This document shows, one piece after another, positions 9,801 to 16,658 of a DNA stretch of 63,264 nucleotides. The DNA is from Myxococcota bacterium (lineage in GTDB: Bacteria > Myxococcota_C > UBA6777). The position numbers and the translations under genes are program-made. Within the stretch, counting starts at the first letter, position 1. Each line of letters opens with the position of its first letter. Under the pieces are notes generated by a model that did no database searches, had not been told where the DNA came from, and saw only the letters and a list, made by a program, of their open reading frames with translations. The stretch is taken from assembly GCA_023150835.1 (NCBI GenBank), contig JAKLKB010000046.1, positions 1 through 63,264 of the forward strand, written 5' to 3'.

Positions 9801-10634
9801 CAACGTCACTTCGACCTTGGAGCCTGCTAACCCTTCTTTGGGATCGATGCTCGTCAAAGACGGCGTTTTGTCGGCCCCTTCTTGGACGTTGACGGTCAAG
9901 GAGCTTGGATCGGATTCGAGCGCACGACGATCGATCACGACCAATTCGACGATGTAGCGGCCTTCTTTGTCGGGTGTAAAGGAGGGCTTCTCCGTCGCGT
10001 CGGCCTCCAACTGAGCCGTCGATCCTGTGGGGCGGGTGGCGATCCGCCAGCGAAAGGTCAACGGATCCCCGTCTGGATCGGAGCTTTTGGAGCCATCGAA
10101 GGTCACTTTTTGCATGGGTGGCACCAGCAGATCGTCTCCTGCGACGGCGGTAGGCTTGGCATTGGGTCCATCGATGACGTTGATCTTAACGTCGCGTGGA
10201 GCGGAGGTATTTTTTTCGTCGGACACGACCAAACGTACGGTGTATTCACCTGCGACATCGGGAGTAAACGCGGTTTGCCGTGCGTTGGGATCTGCGATCG
10301 CCGCTTTGCTTTTTTCGGGTTTGGCTTCAAGGGTCCATTTGAACGTCAGCAGATCGTTTTCGGGGTCGCTACTGCGGCGTGCGTCCAACTCGACCGGCTC
10401 GTTGGTGTTGGGAGAGCTTGGCGCAAAAAAGATCACAGCGGTGGGGGCTTGGTTTGGAGGGAGCGGTTTGCTGCATTTCTTTCCACGACAAACCAACGCT
10501 TCCGTTGTTTGATCGCAGTCTTCGGGGACATCGCAGATATCGCCCAACTTGCCTTTTGGGGCCGTACAAAAAGTCAAAGTCAAGGCCAACAGGCACAACC
10601 CAAGAAGGCGTGCAAGCCTTTGTTCTTGTCGCAT
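6846..10634 (-). CDS. Large surface lipoprotein with PKD and multiple IPT/TIG domains
   Basis: 1,262 residues from ATG at 10634, with GGGAGG 5 nt upstream. The N-terminus is a lipoprotein signal ending in the lipobox-like LTFC, followed by a short Cys-rich segment (ICDVPEDCDQ, VCRGKKCS). Two PKD-like domains follow (PTAVIFFAPSSPNTNEPVEL and PTAVAGDDLLVPPMQKVTFD), then a long series of roughly ten IPT/TIG immunoglobulin-like domains, recognisable from repeats of the type SIDPKEGLAGSKVEVTLKG. The last ~60 residues are again Cys-rich. Such proteins are usually anchored in the outer membrane and act as adhesins or structural spacers; no catalytic site is visible. It is the first gene of the operon with the glycosyltransferase, which may modify it or surface glycan. 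Confidence 0.88.
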   Translation of the reverse strand: MRQEQRLARLLGLCLLALTLTFCTAPKGKLGDICDVPEDCDQTTEALVCRGKKCSKPLPPNQAPTAVIFFAPSSPNTNEPVELDARRSSDPENDLLTFKWTLEAKPEKSKAAIADPNARQTAFTPDVAGEYTVRLVVSDEKNTSAPRDVKINVIDGPNAKPTAVAGDDLLVPPMQKVTFDGSKSSDPDGDPLTFRWRIATRPTGSTAQLEADATEKPSFTPDKEGRYIVELVVIDRRALESDPSSLTVNVQEGADKTPSLTSIDPKEGLAGSKVEVTLKGADFVQGAEVRIQNQYFPAQFVSANELKTTLDLGTQSAGTKDIFVRNPNNRFSKPAVPFEVKEVPAPEIVSIDPPQGFENAKITFRMKGRYFIDGQIEVSFDLRPVNPPAKVLSTTELEFTIDFAGEVPGKHFLKVRNTTVNKSSPDFSITIGPRPPKPVVTVLVPNFVRDRKPGPLDIYGESFEVGAKIFLELPDKTAVEIPTKRVARTNLQASPALDLSDDKKFPFGDYKVFVRNPDGQQSDEKLDLTFSGADSPPKLERILPFNWYLGEKVEGARVFGENFEQAVGGSAGSKIKIGNIEITQAGGPYGKLTWQFSSAAMTLDIDLTDTSKWQQGDQDAVIVNNNGKSSAPFKVTISYRQPSVSSVSPSGTGTTCDQLVCIDGINFTKTTYVTIGTKTYRQTDPTNPVKYESDRRLCLTVKKGDLATGTFDLIVHNGPSAQSAKANFTVSNTIVTPVINYIRPATGRADTAVAIEVYPSSSPSGTFTTAAAVYLNGKLMSTTCDASTGTNPYCYDLTANLDLSGFTPGTYPLWVANACDTRSATISFLVGDAPSPTIFSVSPPFARLRDKVDLIFKGRDFTSNHSLFINNVKVDSTFVSKEEIKTKNLYDFASASLGDIGIKIVNGNGKETPVLKFSVISSIVPTLTSIEKNVHQRGRVLPDMIVKGSDFILTSVVYVDGKAATTQYVTTSELRLLGFDATALAAGSYAVEVRNGTRISNKYPLILEPVPPPTADYLSPASITAGSANEIASLYVYGSLFSSSPASVVIIKNPQGVDISSRYTPAFNSTTYVRGKFDIVGLPAGAYSFEVRNPTGEMSNKLIFTINPPPPPVATLMSPPFAFRGNAFQNLQITGSNFVTGDFVVFDNKVTLPGTVTSATTMQVTVDLTGFRFPRTVDVFVQRCNDPPACTQIQKTSVLKLNVQNPSCTGAFAVDCTKIISPNTEACDVAGGNVCRPTCTSNATCTALDATATWTCQAGLCK

Positions 10635-11005
10635 AATTCCTCCCAACAGAAAAAACGATGGTGCGGGGTCAAAAACCATAAGATATCACCCAAACATGCC
10701 AAACAACGGTCATCGTGCGCTTTTACGCACGCTCCGTCAACGTGTAGACGCTTCGATCCCCCAAAAACAACCGCACTATACCACCTCCCAAAATTTTTCC
10801 AAGCCCTTGCTTGGCCGACTCTTTGCCGTCACATCTGTGGATAGCGCATGACACACCACTCCGCTTCCAACAAAAAAGCCTAGAAGCGGACACGGTCTCT
10901 CTGTTAGAATCCACACACAACGAAACGTCTCTCTTCGCGCCAAGGCTCCAGCGAACAGCACACAGCTTGAGATCGGCGCAACCTTACACAATAAGGGGCG
11001 AGTAA
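10635..11005. other. Divergent intergenic region
   Basis: 371 bp between two divergent genes. It must carry both promoters, but I could not fix boxes with confidence. No ORF with a ribosome binding site is present. Confidence 0.5.
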
Positions 11006-12106
11006 GTGAACAGATATCTCGGAACCATCGGCTTGTGGTTGATGTTTGGCGCTGTCTTGATCGGCGGGATCTTGAGGCCCGTCAGACAGGTCACACCGAA
11101 AGAAACGCAAAAGATCTTGCGTGTGGGCTTGGTGCTGTCGGTAGGTGGGCGAGGAGACCAGTCCTTCAATGACTCCGCCTACGAAGGTTTGATGGAAGCG
11201 CAACGCTTGTTTCGCGGTGTGCAAGTCCGATACTCCGAGCCTCGCGAAAATGCTGCAGCACGGCACGATATCGAAAACTTCGCCAAACAAGGCTTTGATC
11301 TGATCATCGGCGTCGGATTTTTGATGGCTCGTGCGGTCGAGGACATCGCGACCCAATACCCACGCCAACGCTTCGCGATCATCGATTCGGTGGTGCAGCG
11401 CCCCAACGTGGCCTCTTTGGTGTTCCAAGAACACGAAGGCTCCTATCTTGCGGGTATGTTGGCTGCGTTGGCCACCCAAACAGGCCGTGTCGCTTTTCTC
11501 GGCGGGATGGATGTTCCGCTGATCCGCAAGTTTGGGGCGGGCTTTCGCCAAGGAGTGTTGGACACTCGCCCCAACACCCCCGTGATGATCGGCTACGTCA
11601 GCGCCTCTCCCAAAGGCTTCCATGATCCCGATGGCGGCGAAAAGATCGCGACCACTTTTTTCGGCAAAGGAGCCGATATCATCTTCCACGCAGCCGGTTC
11701 TTCGGGGCATGGCGCGATCAAAGCCGCTCGAACATGGAACAAGCAGCAAACGAACCCGCTCAAAAAACGCTACATCATCGGGGTGGATGGCAATCAAGAT
11801 GCACTCGCTCCCGGCTCGGTCTTGACCTCGATGGTCAAGCGCGTCAACGTCGCAGTCTTCGAGATCGTCAAGCTGCTGTTGCTCCAACGCTTTGAGGGAC
11901 GAGTGTTCCGTTATGGCCTTGCAGAGGGCGGTGTGGATGTCACCGATGCGCGCTTTGCACGCGATCGCCTGCCCAAAGACTTTACGAGCCTTCTCCAAAA
12001 ACAGCGACTTGCGATCATCCAAGGCAAGATCCACGTCTCACCGACGTTTCCTGAGGCCAGCACTTCACAACCCACATTGATCCACAAACCCACCAAAACG
12101 CCCTAA
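11006..12106 (+). CDS. BMP family ABC transporter substrate-binding protein (purine nucleoside type)
   Basis: 366 residues from a GTG at 11006, with AAGGGGCG about 6 nt upstream. The Bmp/PnrA family is recognised from SVGGRGDQSFNDSAYEGL at the start of the mature domain, LIIGVGFLMARAVEDIA, EGSYLAGMLA, and the ligand-pocket segment KGADIIFHAAGSSGHG followed by YIIGVDGNQD. Characterised members bind purine nucleosides. The N-terminus (GLWLMFGAVLIGGIL) is one hydrophobic segment without a lipobox Cys, so the protein is either anchored by an uncleaved signal or secreted to the periplasm; many relatives are lipoproteins. The matching ATPase is encoded downstream after a repeat element, but no permease gene is in view. 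Confidence 0.88.
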   Translation: MNRYLGTIGLWLMFGAVLIGGILRPVRQVTPKETQKILRVGLVLSVGGRGDQSFNDSAYEGLMEAQRLFRGVQVRYSEPRENAAARHDIENFAKQGFDLIIGVGFLMARAVEDIATQYPRQRFAIIDSVVQRPNVASLVFQEHEGSYLAGMLAALATQTGRVAFLGGMDVPLIRKFGAGFRQGVLDTRPNTPVMIGYVSASPKGFHDPDGGEKIATTFFGKGADIIFHAAGSSGHGAIKAARTWNKQQTNPLKKRYIIGVDGNQDALAPGSVLTSMVKRVNVAVFEIVKLLLLQRFEGRVFRYGLAEGGVDVTDARFARDRLPKDFTSLLQKQRLAIIQGKIHVSPTFPEASTSQPTLIHKPTKTP

Positions 12107-12131
12107 CGATCAGATCATTCGACGGTAGGTA

Positions 12132-12296
12132 GGACTTACGCAGTGGGAGGGTGTTTGTGGGTTTCACCCCAAGCCCCACAAGGGAGCGCGGCTCTATGGA
12201 CCCCGTGTTTGGCGAAGAGTTCATCGGTTTCCAAAACAATCACTCTGTCGCTTGAAGTGTCACGAACACGGCTTTTTTTGGCCACTGCGTAAGTCC
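12132..12296 (+). repeat. 165-bp MITE-like element, repeat family R2 copy 1, with terminator-like stem
   Basis: The element is bounded by a perfect 15-bp inverted repeat, GGACTTACGCAGTGG at 12132-12146 and its complement at 12282-12296. Inside are the R2 core (TTTCACCCC...CCCCACAAGGGAGC) and an inverted pair CCGTGTT (12203-12209) / AACACGG (12265-12271) followed by seven T residues, which on the plus strand resembles an intrinsic terminator for the BMP gene. No target-site duplication is obvious. Three related copies lie at 32910, 60936 and 61599, but they lack the flanking inverted repeat. Confidence 0.75.
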
Positions 12297-12354
12297 GATG
12301 TAGAGGATGCAGCCAACACCTCACCACCGCCGATCACACAAAGGAGCGCTCCAG

Positions 12355-14118
12355 ATGCCCAACCCAAGCCTTCTCACCGAACAATCCCTATCTTCGGCGG
12401 CTTCGCTCCCTTCTTCTGTGTTGCTGGGACTTCATCAGATCACCTGCCGATTCCCCAACGGCTTCGTCGCCAACCAAGCCATCGACCTACACATTCAAAA
12501 AGGTAGTGTACACGCCCTTTTAGGGGAAAATGGCGCAGGAAAATCCACATTGATGAAGATCGCCTTCGGGATGCTTCAACCCACCCAAGGCTTCCTCTCA
12601 TGGAAAGGCCAGCCGATCACCTTTCGTTCTGCCGCCGATGCAAAAGCCTGTGGAATCGGTATGGTTCACCAACACTTTATGCTTGTTCCCACGCTGCGCG
12701 TCTGGGAAAATCTTGTCCTCGGACAAGAAACCTTCGCTTTCGGGTGGCTTACGCCGCAACGCGCTCGCCACAAGATCCAACAACTCGCCGCTCGCTACGG
12801 AATGGAGATCGATGTAGACGCCTACGCTGGCGACCTCTCTGTCGGCCAGCAACAACGCGTCGAGATCCTCAAAGCCCTCTACCGCGAGATCGATCTCTTG
12901 ATCCTTGACGAACCCACCGCAGTCCTCACCCCCCAAGAAATCGACACCTTGTTTGCCAGCCTCCGCCAACTCGTTTCAGACGGACTCACCATCCTTTTTA
13001 TCTCCCACAAACTCCGCGAAGTCCGCGCTCTCGCCAACACCGTCAGCATCTTACGACGTGGGCAAAAAGTGGACGAAGGCCCCATCGCCGAGATGGACGA
13101 CGAACGCATCACCCGCTCCATGATCGGTCGCCTCCCCTCCCCTCCCCAAAAAACACCGCGTACCACAACCCCCCCTGTCTTCGAGATCCGCGATATCTCC
13201 GTCCCAAGAACCCCCTCACAACAAGCGATCCGCGATCTGTCTTTGACCGTCCACGCAGGCGAGATCGTCGGTATCGCAGGCGTCGAAGGCAACGGTCAAC
13301 ACGAACTGATCGAGGCCATCGTCGGCTTACGCCCTCTCAGCGCAGGCTCCTTGCACCTCGCACCCTCCGACACTTCCGCATCCACATCACATCCTCCCCG
13401 TCTATCCGACACTTCCGCCCATAATCCCAATCCGCCCGACCTACCCGATACTTCCGCATCCACCTCACATCCTCCCCGCCCATCCGACACTTCCGCCACC
13501 CCTTCCGCACGATCTCTTCATCCGCCCTTCCATACGCTGTCTACAACACAGCGATTGGCCGCAGGCATGGCTTATGTCCCCGAAGATCGGCAACATCACG
13601 GCGTCGTTATGGATCACACGATCCAAGAAAATCTGCTGCTTGGAAGACAACACGAAGCCGCCTTTTTGCACCAAGGTTTTTGGCTCGCGCATGAATCCAT
13701 CCAACAACACACCCAAGCGCAGATCGCGCATTTTCAGATCCACCCGCCTGATCCATCGGCCATCCTGCGCAGCCTCTCTGGAGGCAACCAACAAAAAGTC
13801 TTGATGGCCCGCGAAACCACACGACCTGCGCACTTTTTCTTGATCGCCCACCCAACACGCGGTGTCGACGTCGGAGCCATCGAGATCATCCACGACGTCT
13901 TACTTCAACTCCGAGCAAAGGGAGCCGCGATCTTGCTGATCTCTTCTGAAATGCCCGAGCTGCTCGCACTTTGTGATCGCATCCTTGTCCTCTACAACGG
14001 CGCTTTCATGGGACTCCACCACGCCCATGAAACCAACGAACAAGCCCTTGGGCGACAAATGCTCGGTCTGCCACAAGAACCCACCCAAACATCCGCTGCG
14101 AACGATCCTCCGCGTTAG
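12355..14118 (+). CDS. Dual-domain ABC transporter ATPase, nucleoside/simple-sugar (BMP-linked) type
   Basis: 587 residues from ATG at 12355 with AAGGAG 9 nt upstream. Two nucleotide-binding domains are fused as in RbsA/NupA-type ATPases. Domain 1 has Walker A GENGAGKST (~57-65), signature LSVGQQQRVEI and Walker B LLILDEPTAVLTP. Domain 2 has the degenerate P-loop GVEGNGQ (~306-320), signature LSGGNQQKVLMARE (~473) and FLIAHPTRGVDVGA; a weak second P-loop is normal in this family. Residues ~338-385 of domain 2, before MAYVPEDRQHHGVVMD, hold a Ser/Thr/Pro-rich insertion of 13-residue repeats not expected there. It should energise import of the BMP ligand, but the two permeases are not adjacent. 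Confidence 0.9.
   Translation: MPNPSLLTEQSLSSAASLPSSVLLGLHQITCRFPNGFVANQAIDLHIQKGSVHALLGENGAGKSTLMKIAFGMLQPTQGFLSWKGQPITFRSAADAKACGIGMVHQHFMLVPTLRVWENLVLGQETFAFGWLTPQRARHKIQQLAARYGMEIDVDAYAGDLSVGQQQRVEILKALYREIDLLILDEPTAVLTPQEIDTLFASLRQLVSDGLTILFISHKLREVRALANTVSILRRGQKVDEGPIAEMDDERITRSMIGRLPSPPQKTPRTTTPPVFEIRDISVPRTPSQQAIRDLSLTVHAGEIVGIAGVEGNGQHELIEAIVGLRPLSAGSLHLAPSDTSASTSHPPRLSDTSAHNPNPPDLPDTSASTSHPPRPSDTSATPSARSLHPPFHTLSTTQRLAAGMAYVPEDRQHHGVVMDHTIQENLLLGRQHEAAFLHQGFWLAHESIQQHTQAQIAHFQIHPPDPSAILRSLSGGNQQKVLMARETTRPAHFFLIAHPTRGVDVGAIEIIHDVLLQLRAKGAAILLISSEMPELLALCDRILVLYNGAFMGLHHAHETNEQALGRQMLGLPQEPTQTSAANDPPR
13366..13510 (+). repeat. In-frame 39-bp minisatellite inside the ABC ATPase
   Basis: About 3.5 units of 13 codons, of the form SDTSASTSHPPRL, with two units nearly identical and one diverged. 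It encodes the insertion in nucleotide-binding domain 2. Confidence 0.85.
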
Positions 14119-14502
14119 CGCCCGTTGACAGGCACCCGCCGCCCACAAGAACTCCCCCACACGCCTCATACGATATCCAAAGTAATGTGTACACAAAGGA
14201 GAGTACGTAGACGCCCTATTCTTGAGCAGACACAGGGGTCTGCCCCTGCACCCTTAACGATCACACCACGGGCGGATCTCGTCCAACCTACAGGCTCCCT
14301 GCCATACAGCCGCGTCGACTTTCTTGCCAAGCCTAGATCACAGCGTTAGGTTTGCCGTGCTTGATCCCCAACGCTCTTCCAAGGCCCGCTGCGGTCCACT
14401 CGGACGGCCCAAACAACAGCCTCCAACCCCCAACACACCGCATCAAGGGATCGATCGATTTTAGATGTATTGCTTTTGGGAAAGGGACAAAAGGAGATTC
14501 CT
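14119..14502. other. Intergenic region with one R1 repeat
   Basis: 384 bp between the ATPase and dnaJ-like genes. Apart from the R1 repeat at 14168-14282 and the ribosome binding site AAGGAG at 14491-14496, nothing could be assigned. No clear heat-shock promoter was found. Confidence 0.5.
14168..14282. repeat. Dispersed ~116-bp repeat R1, copy 1
   Basis: Starts ATACGATATCC and ends CGGGCGGATCTCGT. Between these ends are a GGGTCTGCCCC stem and ACGATCACACCACGGGCGG. The ends form an imperfect inverted repeat, as in the other R1 copies at 33069, 33185, 36152 and 52511. It is MITE-like in size, with no coding capacity. Confidence 0.8.
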
Positions 14503-15504
14503 ATGTCAGAAAAAGACTTATATAAGATCCTTGGCGTTGCAAAAAACGCCAGCCAAGACGAAATAAAAACGGCCTACAAAAAGCTCGCCATGAAGTACCA
14601 CCCTGATCGCAATCCTGATGATCCCAAAGCCGCCGAAGAACGCTTTAAGGAGATCGCCGTAGCCCACGAAGTCCTCGGTGATGCCGATAAACGTAAGCTT
14701 TACGACGAATTTGGGACAGCAGCTTTGCGGGCTGGCTTTGACGCAGAAAAAGCCCGTGCATACCGTTGGGGCGGTCAAAGTAGTGGTTTTGGTGGAGCCG
14801 ATGCGGGGTTTGATATCGGCTCGCTGTTCGAGCAGTTCTTTGGTGGAGGGCGTGGCGCGAATCCTTTTGGTTCGATCTTTAGCGGCATGGGCGGCATGGG
14901 TGGTATGGGAAACGATCCGTTTGGAGGCCGCACACAAGGCCCCCGCCCGTCCGCAGGCGGCGATATAGAAGCCACCCTCGAACTTGATTTCACAGAAGCC
15001 CTCCAAGGCACCACACGCGAGATCCGCCATCCAAGCGGCACAGGAAACCTCAAAGTCAATATCCCTCCGGGCGTCAAAGAAGGCGGGCGGATCCGCCTGC
15101 GCGGAAAAGGCCAAGTCGGACGCAACGGCGGTCCTGCCGGCGATCTGCTCTTGCTCCCCAAGATCCGCAAACATCCGTTCTTTTCGCGAGAAGAAGACGA
15201 TATCTTTTTGGATCTCCCGATCACGTTGAAAGAAGCCTATCTTGGCGCACAGATCGAGATCCCCACCCCCGACGGCGGCACACTCCAACTCAAGATCCCA
15301 CCGAGCAGCCAAACAGGACAAAAGCTACGCTTGCGTGGAAAAGGCGTACCCAAGGGCAAAAACGACGGAGCAGGCGATCTCTTCGTGGTCCTCAAAGTGT
15401 TGGTCCCCAAAAAACAAGACGAGCGCCTCAAAGACTTGATCCTTGCGATAGATGACTTCTACGAAGGCGACCCTCGCGCAGAACTCCACAACCCCAAAGT
15501 CTAA
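14503..15504 (+). CDS. DnaJ/CbpA-like co-chaperone (type II, no zinc finger)
   Basis: 333 residues from ATG at 14503 with AAGGAG 6 nt upstream. The J domain (1-70) contains the HPD triad in [10 protein letters not shown], which stimulates DnaK ATPase activity. A Gly/Phe-rich linker (~85-150, with repeated [10 protein letters not shown]) follows, then two beta-sandwich client-binding domains ([46 protein letters not shown]). The CXXCXGXG zinc-finger repeats of classical DnaJ are absent, so this is a CbpA-type protein. It acts in the cytosol with an Hsp70 encoded elsewhere. All 14 Ile ATC codons in this gene are preceded by G or T. Confidence 0.93.
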   Translation: MSEKDLYKILGVAKNASQDEIKTAYKKLAMKYHPDRNPDDPKAAEERFKEIAVAHEVLGDADKRKLYDEFGTAALRAGFDAEKARAYRWGGQSSGFGGADAGFDIGSLFEQFFGGGRGANPFGSIFSGMGGMGGMGNDPFGGRTQGPRPSAGGDIEATLELDFTEALQGTTREIRHPSGTGNLKVNIPPGVKEGGRIRLRGKGQVGRNGGPAGDLLLLPKIRKHPFFSREEDDIFLDLPITLKEAYLGAQIEIPTPDGGTLQLKIPPSSQTGQKLRLRGKGVPKGKNDGAGDLFVVLKVLVPKKQDERLKDLILAIDDFYEGDPRAELHNPKV

Positions 15505-15543
15505 TCGTCGCGCAACACCAGTCCCTGAGCGAAAAGAGCTCGC

Positions 15544-15657
15544 CTTCCCGCAGGCCCCCCACCCACCGTCGAAAATAGGCTATCGAAGACTTGCGCGATA
15601 AAAAGCGCTTCGATCTCGCTTCCCGCAGGCCCCCCACCCACCGTCGAAAATAGGCTA
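15544..15657. repeat. 39-bp direct repeat, two copies; second copy ends on the phenylalanine hydroxylase stop codon
   Basis: Identical 39-bp units at 15544-15582 and 15619-15657 start CTTCCCGCAGGCCCCCCAC and end AAATAGGCTA. The terminal CTA of the second unit is the TAG stop of the minus-strand gene at 15655. The repeats fill the 150-bp gap between two convergent genes. Confidence 0.85.
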
Positions 15658-16536
15658 CCCCTGCCAGCTTTCAAAAAATGCCCCCAATGTCTCGTACATC
15701 TGCTCAAAAGAATCCGCGCAGAAAAGCACAGGCTGATAGCGCGTGACGTCATAAGGAAGCGCCTGCATCTCTTCAAGCACAAAAGGCCGTAGTTCGGCTT
15801 TGGACATCGCCTCGATCTCGCCAGCCGAAGACAACAAACCCGCCCCGTACGCCTTGACCTCGGAGCCTTCACGCAACACGCCAAACTCGATCGTGTACCA
15901 ATACACACGCCCCAAACGTTCCAACGCTTCTTCGCCTTCGGTGCGTTGGGCTGCGGCTCCGATCAGCCGATTGAGATGCGCGAACTTGGGGCTTGCAAGC
16001 ATAGCGGCATGGCCGATCAGTTCGTGAACGACGTCTGGTTCGGGTGTGTACAGCGGCGTGGAGTGATGTCGGATGTACTGCGTGGAAAGAAATACACCGT
16101 CCCCCAGCGTAGCCAAAAAAACCTTAGGAAGAACCAATCCGCCTACAGGTTCAAGACGAAAACCACTTAACTTTTGAACTCGCGCAGAAACATCCTCAAG
16201 CTGAGGGATCGTCTCGTGTGGCAGATCGAGCAAAGCCCGATAACGCATATACTCGGAACATGCGTGCTTTTGGTGAGCAAGCTCGACGCTGCGCCAAACC
16301 TCCCGCCAAACCCCGTGTTCTTCGGGCGTATAAGGCGCATCAGGGACAGGTGTTCCGGGAACGTATTCCATCGCGATCTGCGCGATCACGTTGCGGCGTT
16401 TTCGATATTCGAGATCCCGAAACCCCGGATGATCAGGGTCTAATTGAACGATAGCTTGTCGACCTTCCATCACGATCGCCGAGTTGGCGGTGTTGGTGTT
16501 CGTATCCAAAACAGTAGAAGAAGACCTTTGCTCCAT
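15655..16536 (-). CDS. phhA: Phenylalanine 4-monooxygenase (aromatic amino acid hydroxylase)
   Basis: 293 residues from ATG at 16536, with GAGGTG 6 nt upstream. The protein is a monomer-type bacterial biopterin-dependent hydroxylase. The non-haem iron ligands are visible as the two His residues of HELIGH and the Glu of YWYTIEFGV, and the family motif STQYIRHHSTPLYTPEPDVV precedes the iron site. It converts phenylalanine to tyrosine with tetrahydrobiopterin and O2 in the cytosol. No regulatory ACT domain is present, as is usual for bacterial forms. It lies downstream of the PP2C gene on the same strand with a 122-bp gap, and its stop codon lies within a direct repeat. Confidence 0.93.
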   Translation of the reverse strand: MEQRSSSTVLDTNTNTANSAIVMEGRQAIVQLDPDHPGFRDLEYRKRRNVIAQIAMEYVPGTPVPDAPYTPEEHGVWREVWRSVELAHQKHACSEYMRYRALLDLPHETIPQLEDVSARVQKLSGFRLEPVGGLVLPKVFLATLGDGVFLSTQYIRHHSTPLYTPEPDVVHELIGHAAMLASPKFAHLNRLIGAAAQRTEGEEALERLGRVYWYTIEFGVLREGSEVKAYGAGLLSSAGEIEAMSKAELRPFVLEEMQALPYDVTRYQPVLFCADSFEQMYETLGAFFESWQG

Positions 16537-16658
16537 AAATCACCTCTGCCAAGTCGCCGCTGCTTCGGCTTGCTCAGGCACAATTGCCCCTTTCACAAGA
16601 GAAGACAGCGCGATCTCACGATCTTGCAACAATTTTAGAAAGTCCGCTCCGGTGGTCT

